From contig DATGIL010000048.1 of NCBI GenBank assembly GCA_035295745.1, positions 1 through 21,039 on the forward strand: DNA of 21,039 bases. The letters run 5' to 3'. Source of the stretch: JAIQFL01 sp035295745. GTDB lineage: Bacteria; Acidobacteriota; Terriglobia; Bryobacterales; Bryobacteraceae. Positions 14,319-21,039 of this stretch are shown in pieces; within the stretch, counting starts at the first letter, position 1; each line of letters opens with the position of its first letter. The translations under genes and the position numbers were made by a program. The notes beneath the pieces were generated by a model. The model worked only from the letters and a program-made list of their open reading frames with translations. It searched no databases and had not been told where the DNA came from.

Positions 14319-14972
14319 ATGACCCCTAACGATCTGGTTCTGATCCCGGGTGGCGAGTTTCTGATGGGCCAGGAAGACGGCCGCGACGAGGAACGTCCGG
14401 TGCACCGTGTCATCGTGTCGCCGTTTCGTTTATGCCGCTTTCAGGTGACCAACTGCGATTTTCTGGCATTTCGCAAATTCGCAGCCGCGAATCCGATTCT
14501 GCCTGTCACGTCGGTAAGCTGGTTCGATGCGTCGGAATATTGCCGCTGGCTCTCGGCGCAATGGAGCATGGAGTTGCGCCTGCCGACCGAAGCGGAATGG
14601 GAGTTTGCCGCTCGCGGCGGCATGGAGCAGAAACTCTACCCCTGGGGTGATTCGCCGGTCAACAGCCGTCCTGGACATGCCAGCCAATGGCAAAGCGGAC
14701 CCGAGCCGATCGCACTCTCAGAGCCCAATGGCTACGGACTCTACGACATGTGCGAGAACGTCCACGAGTGGTGCTCGGACTGGTATGACCCTTTGTATTA
14801 CCAGGTCTCGCCCGAGTGCGATCCGCAGGGACCCGCGTCGGGAACGCGCCGTGCCTCGCGAGGAGGCGCATGGCGCCATCACATCAAGTTCTCGCGATGC
14901 GCCGCCAGAAGCAGCATTCCGCCCGAATTCCGTTACGCCGACTATGGCTTTCGGATAGCTGCGAAGGCGTGA
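14319..14972 (+). CDS. SUMF1/FGE-fold domain protein, catalytic cysteines absent
   Basis: A 217-residue single-domain protein of the formylglycine-generating enzyme sulfatase family fold. Family blocks in order are LVLIPGGEFLMGQEDGRDEE, PVHRVIVSPFRLCRFQVTN, PVTSVSWFDASEYCRWLSAQ, LRLPTEAEWEFAARGG, LYPWGDSP, NGYGLYDMCENVHEWCSDWY and ASRGGAWRHHIKFSRCAARS. In true FGE the last block carries two copper-binding active-site cysteines after GGS; here that stretch reads GGAWRHHIKFSRC, so both appear missing. Sulfatase activation is therefore unlikely. Related domains serve in ergothioneine/ovothiol synthases, ligand binding and defence proteins. No signal peptide is visible, so it is probably cytosolic. 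The start at 14319 is the only ATG before the conserved block. It ends 7 bp from the convergent monooxygenase stop. Confidence 0.88.
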   Translation: MTPNDLVLIPGGEFLMGQEDGRDEERPVHRVIVSPFRLCRFQVTNCDFLAFRKFAAANPILPVTSVSWFDASEYCRWLSAQWSMELRLPTEAEWEFAARGGMEQKLYPWGDSPVNSRPGHASQWQSGPEPIALSEPNGYGLYDMCENVHEWCSDWYDPLYYQVSPECDPQGPASGTRRASRGGAWRHHIKFSRCAARSSIPPEFRYADYGFRIAAKA

Positions 14973-14979
14973 AGGCGCA

Positions 14980-16458
14980 TCACATCACCGGAGCCGGCTG
15001 GCTCGTCTGGCGTTGCAGTAGTCGCCGCACATGCGTCAGCGCCGAGTCTATAGTTCCAGTGTCCGTCTGATACGCCAGATAACCATCCGGCCGCACCAAC
15101 TTCACTCCTTTGTGCGGCGACTGCCGGATCTCCACGACGTCGCCGAAGGATGCCAGTTGCTTCTGGGCCTCTCGCACCGCCGCTTCCTGATCGTCATCGA
15201 TCAGCATCAGGAATCGGCTGCCGATGCCCTTGCCGCCCCGCATCGAATCTTCGAAATACCGGCGTCCCGGCCCCTCGACAATCGGACTCCCCCGATAGGC
15301 GATCCCGAGTTCCGAAAGCCTTTCGACAAACGCGTGTTGGACCGGTGCCAAGCCCGACACCATCGGAATCACCGCATTGCGCAGGATCTGCGCCAGCTTG
15401 TTCGGCGTACCCAGTGCTTTAGTGAGGAAATCGGTGGTGTCGATCACTTGCCGGATCACCGGAAGGCGCTCGGCGGCGTAGCTGTCCAGCAACTCGTCAT
15501 TGCCGTGCCCGCGCAGATACAGATCGAGCTTCCAGGCCAGGTTCCAAACGTCTTGCAGCCCGGTGTTCATTCCCTGACCGCCAAAGGGGCTGTGGAGATG
15601 AGCCGCATCGCCGGCAATGAACACGCGTCCCTTCCGCAATTCCGCTGCGCGCCGGTGGTGAATGCGAAAGTAGCTGCTCCAGCCTATGGATCGCGGTTCG
15701 ACTCCTCCCGGACCGCGTTCCTTCAAGATCTTCCGCACCAACTCCAGCGACGGCGCGTCTCCCTCTGGGAGATCGATCGTCGCCACGATGCGCCTGTGAG
15801 TCGCGCTCATCGGAAAGATCGCTACGGGGCCGGCTTCACTGGGACACAACTGCAACTGGTTGCCCGGCAGTGAGTCGTTCGTCTCGACATCCGCGAGCAG
15901 GAACTCATCCGGATATTCTCCGCCCTCGAGAGGCAGATTCAAAGCCTTGCGCACGTTGCTGCGGGCGCCGTCGCACCCCACGACGAACGACGCATTCACC
16001 CGGATCGTATCGCCTTTATGATCTGCCGTGACCACCACCCCCTCGTTCCGCCGATCGGCCGAAACGAATGTGGTTTCATACTCAACAACTCCGCCCTTGC
16101 GCCGCAGTTCGTCCACCAGCAGAGTCTCGGTGACATCCTGAGGGACCATCGCGACGAAGGAATACGGGCTGTTCTCCGGCTCAAATCGCAAATCGGCGAG
16201 GGTCCGTCCGCTCGTCATGATCGCGACCGACGTGACGCGGTTCGCCTTCTCGAGAAAGCCGTCGACGACGCCGGCCATGTCGAAGATTTCGAGCGTCCGC
16301 GGGAAGATCGCCAGCGCCTTGGAATGTTCCGACTGCGATGCGCGCGTCTCCAGAATACGGCAGCGTAATCCCCGCCTCGCACACTCGTTCGCCAGGAACA
16401 GGCCCACCGGCCCGGCCCCCACGATCAATACATCGATTTTGGTTTCGGTATCCGGCAT
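14980..16458 (-). CDS. FAD-dependent monooxygenase (aromatic hydroxylase, PheA/TfdB type)
   Basis: Cytosolic flavoprotein of 492 residues that would hydroxylate an aromatic or polyketide-like substrate using NAD(P)H and O2. It has the Rossmann motif VLIVGAGPVGLFLANE (GxGxxG at 14-19) with Glu at about 37 for ribose, the DG motif VGCDGARSNVR (161-170), and the second FAD motif FIAGDAAHLHSPFGGQGMN (GD at 283-284). The C-terminal domain (about 390-492) resembles the thioredoxin-like fold of phenol hydroxylases, with a divergent sequence. AAAGGAGAG just upstream decides the start at 16458 over an in-frame Met 10 codons earlier. It is 45 bp downstream of the carboxypeptidase-regulatory-like gene on the same strand. 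No other catabolic gene is nearby, so the substrate is open. Confidence 0.9.
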   Translation of the reverse strand: MPDTETKIDVLIVGAGPVGLFLANECARRGLRCRILETRASQSEHSKALAIFPRTLEIFDMAGVVDGFLEKANRVTSVAIMTSGRTLADLRFEPENSPYSFVAMVPQDVTETLLVDELRRKGGVVEYETTFVSADRRNEGVVVTADHKGDTIRVNASFVVGCDGARSNVRKALNLPLEGGEYPDEFLLADVETNDSLPGNQLQLCPSEAGPVAIFPMSATHRRIVATIDLPEGDAPSLELVRKILKERGPGGVEPRSIGWSSYFRIHHRRAAELRKGRVFIAGDAAHLHSPFGGQGMNTGLQDVWNLAWKLDLYLRGHGNDELLDSYAAERLPVIRQVIDTTDFLTKALGTPNKLAQILRNAVIPMVSGLAPVQHAFVERLSELGIAYRGSPIVEGPGRRYFEDSMRGGKGIGSRFLMLIDDDQEAAVREAQKQLASFGDVVEIRQSPHKGVKLVRPDGYLAYQTDTGTIDSALTHVRRLLQRQTSQPAPVM

Positions 16459-16503
16459 GTTCTCTCCTTTCCTATCGTTGTGCGGCATCCCACTCCGGAC
16501 TGT

Positions 16504-17445
16504 TTAAGAACCAGGTATCGAAGAGTTCCTGCACCACGCTTCCCGGTCGCCTTCCTTGACGTGGACGCGAATGCGGTAAGCGCCCGGCACCACACCGTCG
16601 AAGTCGAATTTTCCGTCTGGCAAAAGGCTACGGGAACTCTCTGCTGAGTTCGAAGTACCGTTTTCGGGATACAGCGAGAGATCGGCCTGAGCCGCGCTCG
16701 ACACTCGTCCCCGGACGTGCGTGGTCTGCACTTTGGAGAGCTTGAAGTTGACGTTCTCCGTTTCCGAACCGGGCCTGAGATCGATCGGCGCCGCTGCCGC
16801 AGGATCAAACACTCCGGGGTAATAGGTGCGCAGATAGCGGGCATCGTCAGGCGGCGAATTCGGAGCCGACTGTGTGGGGGTAGCGCTCAGATAATACCTG
16901 CCAGGGGGGACGCCGGCGATGCGATAGATGCCACGGTCATCGGTCATCACATTCTGGCCTGTGGTCGTCAAGTCCCTGGAGCCGTTGCGATAGGTGATCC
17001 GCCAGAGATGCACATTGACTCTGGCGACAGGGTCCCCATCTTCATCGACGATCCGTCCGGAAATAGCTCCGGCGGGAGTCAAGTGAAGGGCGATATCTGA
17101 CAATGTCTGCCCTGGAGCCAGAGAAAATACAGTTTTCGACCGCGTTTGGTTGGATGCATACTGGCTGACACGCAGATATCCCCGGGCGTCTCCCTCCAGG
17201 CTATAGCTTCCCGGCAAGAGGTTGGCAAACTGAAAACGGCCGTCAGCATCGGAGATGGCGGCTCGAACCGTCGGCTTGCCATCAGGAATCAGACTGATTG
17301 TGGCCTTTCGGATGGGCGCGTTGGTTACCGCGTCAGTGACTTGGCCCGCAACGGAGCATAGGGCCGCTGTCGCCGGTTGTGCGCGCGCAACGGGTGTGAG
17401 AAGGCAAAGCAGACTGGGAATGACAGCGATGCGCCTGATACTCAT
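16504..17445 (-). CDS. Exported carboxypeptidase-regulatory-like (CNA-B/Ig-type) protein
   Basis: Secreted protein of 313 residues. The signal peptide is MSIRRIAVIPSLLCLLTPVARAQ, cleaved near residue 23. Two carboxypeptidase-regulatory-like beta-sandwich domains follow: CSVAGQVTDAVTNAPIRKAT to GSYSLEGDARGYL (about 30-95) and AISGRIVDEDGDPVARVNVH to VPPGRYYLSATP (about 128-200). A third, weaker beta module reads VRGRVSSAAQADLSLYPENG to DGVVPGAYRIRVHV (about 240-300). Such modules are common in acidobacterial surface and TonB-linked proteins and suggest binding or structure rather than catalysis. The C-terminus stops abruptly after EGDREAW with CRNSSIPGS, whereas many relatives seem to carry more beta modules, so a 3' truncation is possible. 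A GGAG lies about 8 nt before the ATG. Confidence 0.82.
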   Translation of the reverse strand: MSIRRIAVIPSLLCLLTPVARAQPATAALCSVAGQVTDAVTNAPIRKATISLIPDGKPTVRAAISDADGRFQFANLLPGSYSLEGDARGYLRVSQYASNQTRSKTVFSLAPGQTLSDIALHLTPAGAISGRIVDEDGDPVARVNVHLWRITYRNGSRDLTTTGQNVMTDDRGIYRIAGVPPGRYYLSATPTQSAPNSPPDDARYLRTYYPGVFDPAAAAPIDLRPGSETENVNFKLSKVQTTHVRGRVSSAAQADLSLYPENGTSNSAESSRSLLPDGKFDFDGVVPGAYRIRVHVKEGDREAWCRNSSIPGS

Positions 17446-18317
17446 GTGCCGGACTCCGACCTTCAGTTTATACGCACCGGCGCTTTACTCGCTTTCCCCA
17501 GCGGGCTCGCAGCGGGCGGACGGTCACAATTGCATATCGCTTGTGACACGTGCGGCCCGCTTCGAGCCACCACCGTGCTCTGGGCAAGCCGCCGCGGCTC
17601 GAACCCCGGAAAGCATCAGGTACTGGAAGTTGAATCGACCTTTTGGCGCCGTACCATTACTTCGGTAGCACTTCCAGAACTGTAGCTTTGAACACAAAGT
17701 CCTGATAATGGATCCAGTAGAACAAAAGGCGTTCATGCCGGTTGGCACTCAGGACTCCAGCAAGGATGGTCCGGGAGGCGACAGATGAGAATAAGACGCG
17801 GTTGTGACAGCTTGTTAAATCGGATATCGAGCGGCATTTGCGAGAACGCAACTGAGATTCACCGCTTCGAACTTCAACGGCTCGGCCGCCGGGCAGCCGC
17901 CGAATCCCAGTTCGAGGAGATGGTCACCGATGTGAAGGACCGGCTCGCACGGAAGGCTTCCTTGATCACACAATTGGCCTTTGCGGTGGGCAGTGTGGAA
18001 TTTCCCAACAAGGCGGCTTAACGAATCTTTCGTCTCTCCTTTTTGCCAGCCTTGGATTGAACCCGTTCGGGTATGTCCTCCAGCAGGGTTCCGGTTGCCG
18101 GAAATCGTCCTCAAAAACTGCGCCACGGCCTCTATCTCAGACATACAGATCTATATATCGCTCTTAATTGGAATTCCTCAAAAACCAGTACGTAACGCTG
18201 GTACTCTAAACCAGTCCCCATAGTCCCGACGGTTTACCGTTGGATAACTTGTCCCCCTCCATACAAACTGCTTGACTTGGTTCAGAAGGGTCTATGGGCC
18301 CTTCAGCGAGGATCAAG
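17446..18317. other. Gene-poor accessory stretch
   Basis: About 870 bp with no recognised gene apart from one possible small gene at 17785-18021. On the minus strand the frame at 17657-17780 reads a protein-like stretch (FYWIHYQDFVFKATVLEVLP) with no partner upstream, perhaps a remnant of a lost gene. Around 18100-18280 base composition is more AT-rich. A small palindrome (ACCAG/CTGGT) lies near 18184-18204. A TTGACT at 18272-18277 could be a -35 for the downstream gene, but the only -10 candidate (TATGGG at 18293) is 15 bp away. Confidence 0.5.
17785..18021 (+). CDS. Possible small hypothetical protein (78 aa)
   Basis: Not recognised. A near-ideal ribosome-binding site, GGGAGG at 17773-17778, lies 6 nt before the ATG, and the second half of the frame shows the high third-position GC of real genes here. 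The protein looks helical and charged (ELQRLGRRAAAESQFEEMVT, DVKDRLARKASLITQLAFAV), with no signal peptide or membrane segment. A longer minus-strand frame overlaps it (to 18144) but has poorer codon use. It could be a remnant instead of an active gene. Confidence 0.4.
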   Translation: MRIRRGCDSLLNRISSGICENATEIHRFELQRLGRRAAAESQFEEMVTDVKDRLARKASLITQLAFAVGSVEFPNKAA

Positions 18318-19373
18318 ATGACCGCTCTCGACGTGAATGTAACAAGTGATTCGTCAACAATCACTCTTGAACAGCTTCTGGCCGAAGGCCCAATTCCTCT
18401 ATCGAAAGCGTTGCGCTACGCCATGACGCTAGCCGACGCACTTCGTCAGTTTCACGACTCAGGACGCACCTGCGGCTACGTGACTCCGTCGAACATAGCT
18501 ATCACTGCCGCCGGCCTGGAGTTGATCGGCGAGCCGAGTCAACCGGAGGCCATCACACCTTACACCGCACCCGAAATTCTGGAGGGTCACTCTCCGGATT
18601 CCCGCAGCGATATCTTCGCGTTCGGCGCAATCGTATACGAGATGGTGACGGGTCTCCGCGCCTTCGACGGAGAGGACGCGGACGCTCTCGCCGAGTCGCT
18701 GACCTTGTCCGTTCCGCCGCCCTCGGGAACCCCCGTCGATCACCTGATCAGCAACTGCATGGCGAGGGACCCGGAGGTTCGCTGCCAACGGATGCAAAAG
18801 ATCATCACGGAGCTCAGGATCCTCGCCATCGCGGCGCCCCGTGCCGACGGTGTAACCCTACAGAAGGGCGTGATGGCGGCGCTGCGGGCGGAGACGGAAC
18901 AACTGGAAGCGCGCATGTCTATGCTTCTCCAGACGCACCAGAAAGCGATGATCGAAATGCAGCAGGCATCCGCTGACACGATCAGCGGGCTCCGCGCGCG
19001 ACTGTCGAACGTGGAATCCGAACTGGCCGCGGCACAAGGGCGATCGGCCCTCATGGAGCAAAGCAATGCCACCCTCGTCCAGCGAATCAGGGCTCACGTC
19101 GAACAGATCGAACAGAAGATCGAAGGGACTGACACGCGCATCGCCGCGATGAAAGACGGGATGGACGTTCTGTGTCAAAACGAAGCCGTGCAGCAGGAGC
19201 ATTTCAGCGCGCAGATACAGGAAATCGAGGAGAATCTCAAGTCGCAAACGACCGCGATCGCATCGGTGGTTGCGGGTCAGGCGCAGACCGACGATGTGGT
19301 CGAACGTGTCGTGGCAGCGATGGAGGTGCTCCAGTCGAGAGTGTTCGATCATGAGGAAGAGTCGAACTGGTGA
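18318..19373 (+). CDS. Truncated pseudokinase C-lobe fused to a long coiled coil
   Basis: A 351-residue protein of unknown function. Residues about 25-165 match the C-lobe of bacterial Ser/Thr kinases: LRYAMTLADALRQFHDSG (helix E), GYVTPSN where kinases have HRDLKPSN, ELIGEP where DFG belongs, then YTAPEILEGHSPDSRSDIFA and FGAIVYEMVTGLRAF (APE and helix F Asp kept) and MARDPEVRCQRM (helix I). There is no N-lobe: no Gly loop, no VAIK lysine. The catalytic Asp and metal-binding Asp are replaced, so it cannot be an ordinary kinase. Residues about 180-345 are a long charged coiled coil (EQLEARMSMLLQTHQKAM, SNVESELAAAQG, EQIEQKIEGTDTRIAAM). GAGGA at 18308-18312 supports the ATG at 18318 over one at 18294. 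It stands alone beside IS elements. A scaffold role is inference. Confidence 0.8.
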   Translation: MTALDVNVTSDSSTITLEQLLAEGPIPLSKALRYAMTLADALRQFHDSGRTCGYVTPSNIAITAAGLELIGEPSQPEAITPYTAPEILEGHSPDSRSDIFAFGAIVYEMVTGLRAFDGEDADALAESLTLSVPPPSGTPVDHLISNCMARDPEVRCQRMQKIITELRILAIAAPRADGVTLQKGVMAALRAETEQLEARMSMLLQTHQKAMIEMQQASADTISGLRARLSNVESELAAAQGRSALMEQSNATLVQRIRAHVEQIEQKIEGTDTRIAAMKDGMDVLCQNEAVQQEHFSAQIQEIEENLKSQTTAIASVVAGQAQTDDVVERVVAAMEVLQSRVFDHEEESNW

Positions 19374-19377
19374 ACCT

Positions 19378-19400
19378 CGGGGGTTGGGGCTGAACCCCCG
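19378..19400 (+). terminator. Hairpin after the pseudokinase gene
   Basis: CGGGGGTT pairs perfectly with AACCCCCG around a 7-nt GGGGCTG loop, starting 4 nt after the stop codon. No T tract follows, so intrinsic termination would be weak. Confidence 0.45.
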
Positions 19401-19536
19401 GCGATCTCACGGGGGTCACACAACACACTGAAGTGGACCCCTCCGTCAAGACAATTTTTCGCTCGCAATAAGCTTAGGCCCATCGGCGTCGGGGTTAGCG
19501 CTTTCTCGAGCATTTTTCCCCAGTTTGAGTTTGGGA

Positions 19537-19556
19537 CGGCCCCGGCATCGGGGCCG
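19537..19556. repeat. Perfect hairpin inside the IS3 end region
   Basis: CGGCCCCG-GCAT-CGGGGCCG has an 8-bp stem and 4-nt loop. It lies downstream of the transposase remnant in its reading direction, so it may stop transcription into or out of the element. Confidence 0.6.
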
Positions 19557-19664
19557 CTCTTGCCATTCCGGCGCTCGAAGCGGCGCTCAGGTCGCTATCC
19601 TCCGTTCGAGTGTCTTCCAGTTTAGACCAAACCTTCTGGCCCCAAAGCGTTAAATCGCAGGGGT

Positions 19665-19683
19665 TCGGGGACAGCGTCCCCGA
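19665..19683. repeat. Second perfect hairpin inside the IS3 end region
   Basis: TCGGGGAC-AGC-GTCCCCGA has an 8-bp stem and 3-nt loop, about 45 bp after the transposase stop in its reading direction. Its role may be termination of the transposase transcript. Confidence 0.6.
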
Positions 19684-19726
19684 CTTCAGCAACGCTCCTT
19701 TCCTTGTTGCCATTCCGATTATCACA

Positions 19727-20657
19727 TCACTCTCTCGCCAGGTAGATCGCCGCCGGCGTCCGATAGTCGAGACTCTGATGGATCCGCTCGTGGTTGTAAA
19801 ACAGGAAATATCGCTCGATCCCAGTGCGTGCCTCCGTCACCGATTCATAGTCCTTGAGGTACACCTTCACGTATTTGAGACTTCGCCACAGTCGCTCAAT
19901 GAAAATGTTGTCCATACAACGTCCTCGGCCATCCATGCTGATGGCAATCTCCTTGGCCGCCAACTCGGCGGTGAACTTCTCGCTGGTGAACTGCGACCCC
20001 TGGTCTCTGTTGAAGATCTCCGGACCGGCCTCGTCGCAACGCACTCCGCAGGGCCTCTATGCAAAAGTCGATTTCCATCGTCAACGACAACGACCAACTC
20101 AGCACGTACCGGCTGAACCAGTCCATCACCGCCACCAGGTAGACGAAGCCCTGCGCCATCCTGACATACGTGATGTCCGTACTCCAGACCTGATTGACGC
20201 GCCCTACCGTGATCCCTCTCAACAGGTACGGGTAGATCTTGTGCCCTTCGCCTTGCTGGCTCAGCTTCGGCTTCGGGTGCACGGCCTCGATTCCCATCAC
20301 CTCCATCAAACGCGAGATCCACTTGCGATTCACTGGATAACCCTCGCTCACCAGCCACTTCGTCATTTTCCGGCTTCCGTAAAACGGCGCCCGCGTGTAC
20401 TGTTCGTCGATCAGCCGCATAAACCGCAGATTCTCTTCGCTTTCGCCCAGTGGCTCGTAATACAAGCCGGAGCGGTTCACACCCAACAACTCACACTGCC
20501 GCCGAACGCTGAGATCCGGATGCTCCTGATCCACCAGCGCACGCAGTTCTTCAGTCGAGCATGCCGACTTTTTTTGGAGCCAGTCCAGCTCTACTTTCAG
20601 CCGGCCGATCTCCTGATACAGTGCGTCGCTGTCGGCCTCTGTGCTGGCCGTCTTACG
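19727..20657 (-). pseudogene. IS3-family transposase (orfA remnant plus orfB), frameshifted
   Basis: DDE transposase of the IS3 family, broken in two ways. The upstream part is the end of orfA (ALYQEIGRLKVELDWLQKK, a leucine-zipper-like helix), cut at its 5' side by the IS66 insertion. It runs in the same frame across an A7G run into orfB (EELRALVDQEHPDLSVRRQ, the HTH_21 region YGSRKMTKWLVSEGYPVNRK, WSTDITYV with the first Asp). Near 20024 one extra base shifts the frame: the first frame reads RRGRSGDLQQ, the next frame gives PEIFNRDQGSQFTSEKF with the second Asp, NIFIERLWRSLKYV with the Glu, and FYNHERIHQSLDYRTPA to the stop at 19727. Removing the base at 20024 restores RRGRPEIFNRDQGSQF, the family consensus. 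All three catalytic residues remain, so the decay looks recent. Confidence 0.85.
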
Positions 20658-21039
20658 GTAAGCGTCAGACTATCCGCAGGGTTGATGGCAATTTCAGGAC
20701 AGACTACCGGGTCCGCGCAGCCCAAGCCACAGGTGTGAGTCCGGCCAAGTTTTGAATGCTCACGTCAGCCAAGCCAGGCAGAACAGCACCGAGATAGTCG
20801 CGAGCGCGAATGTCGAGCCGCCGGCAGGTCTCCACCACAGACAGGATCGCCGCCACTTTCGGCCCTGCCTGCGAGCTGCCGATGTGGATCCAGTTCTTCC
20901 GGCCGAGCGCCACGCCACGCATCGAGTTTTCCGCCAGGTTCGTGCTCAGCTCCAGTTCCGGGTGATCCAGGAACTTAGTGAGCCGCCCCCACAACCCCAG
21001 CGTGTAGGCAATCGCGCCGCCCAACTTGCTGGCCGGCAA
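20658..21039 (-). mobile_element. IS66-family element, left end, continues beyond window
   Basis: The end begins GTAAGCG at 20658, the conserved start of IS66 terminal repeats, and its transposase ends 46 bp inside. The IS3 orfA frame stops being recognisable exactly here, so the element inserted into it. The IS66 family makes 8-bp target duplications; the copy on this side would be about 20650-20657. The other end lies outside the window. Confidence 0.7.
20704..21039 (-). CDS. IS66-family transposase (TnpC-like), C-terminal part
   Basis: The last 111 residues of the DDE transposase of an IS66-type element; the 5' part is outside the window. Recognisable blocks are GGAIAYTLGLWGRLTKFLDH, LELSTNLAENSMRGVALGRK with the catalytic Glu region (NLAEN), KNWIHIGSSQAGPKVAAILS, and the C-terminal element VETCRRLDIRARDYLGAVLP followed by AGLTPVAWA. 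These are the standard end of TnpC proteins. No frame disruption is seen in this part. The stop (TAG, 20704-20706) lies close to the terminal repeat, as expected. Confidence 0.9.
   Translation of the reverse strand: MPASKLGGAIAYTLGLWGRLTKFLDHPELELSTNLAENSMRGVALGRKNWIHIGSSQAGPKVAAILSVVETCRRLDIRARDYLGAVLPGLADVSIQNLAGLTPVAWAARTR

Larger units (their letters stand above)
19429..20657 (-). mobile_element. IS3-family element, right part interrupted
   Basis: The left end is placed at TGAAGTGGACCCC (19429-19441), the style of an IS3-family terminal repeat, and the transposase remnant reads from right to left inside. The matching right end is not in the window because an IS66-type end (GTAAGCG at 20658) begins inside orfA. 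The non-coding part next to the left end (19440-19726) contains two hairpins, at 19537-19556 and 19665-19683. The boundary is a judgement by eye; no target duplication could be checked. Confidence 0.65.

Noticed and set aside
17815..18144. 109-codon minus-strand frame in the gene-poor stretch
   Set aside because: No ribosome-binding site recognised and weaker codon use than the opposite-strand frame at 17785; no family recognised.
19495..19725. 76-codon minus-strand frame after the IS3 transposase
   Set aside because: It starts 2 bp beyond the transposase stop but crosses two perfect hairpins and has low-complexity composition; not supported as a passenger gene.

Overview
The window looks like a chromosomal segment of a soil-type acidobacterium, probably of the Solibacter/Bryobacter kind. 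The reasons are high GC with strong GC3 bias, a duplicated-permease ABC gene of the ADOP type, an HspR-type repressor beside dnaK-dnaJ, exported carboxypeptidase-regulatory and NHL beta-propeller proteins, G-rich intergenic hairpins, and the repeat whose reverse translation reads SLPYGRGS-like. This placement is inferred from gene content and style; no marker gene was compared.

Layout. Bases 1-2533 hold a heat-shock cluster on the + strand: the 3' part of dnaK, a large G-rich inverted repeat, dnaJ, and a MerR-type hspR. A CPBP-family membrane protease follows (2605-3285) and ends at a strong hairpin terminator. Next comes an ABC-F ribosome-associated ATPase (3473-5410). Two short zinc-ribbon genes lie on the minus strand (5418-5642 and 5756-5938). 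An AlaX-like alanyl-tRNA editing hydrolase with a DHHA1 domain (6110-7273) runs into a tandem repeat array (about 7265-7697) that fills all the space up to a convergent NHL-repeat protein (7697-8980, minus).

Bases 9050-11445 carry a HupE/UreJ-type membrane protein and an exported alpha/beta hydrolase, probably one operon divergent from the NHL gene. After a gene-free stretch with G-runs and hairpins comes an ADOP permease (11751-14219, minus), divergent from a SUMF1/FGE-fold protein that lacks the catalytic cysteines (14319-14972). A minus-strand pair follows: a FAD-dependent aromatic-type monooxygenase (14980-16458) and a short, perhaps truncated, carboxypeptidase-regulatory-like exported protein (16504-17445).

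From 17446 on the region becomes accessory. It has a gene-poor stretch with one possible small gene, an orphan C-lobe-only pseudokinase joined to a long coiled coil (18318-19373), a frameshifted IS3-family element, and an IS66-family element that appears to have inserted into the IS3 orfA and runs off the right edge.

There is no CRISPR array, tRNA or rRNA that I can support. The parts most worth a second look are the pseudokinase/coiled-coil protein, the tandem array that supplies the ends of two convergent genes, the G-quadruplex-prone inverted repeat between dnaK and dnaJ, and the nested, decaying IS elements. I see no convincing complete new multi-gene system.
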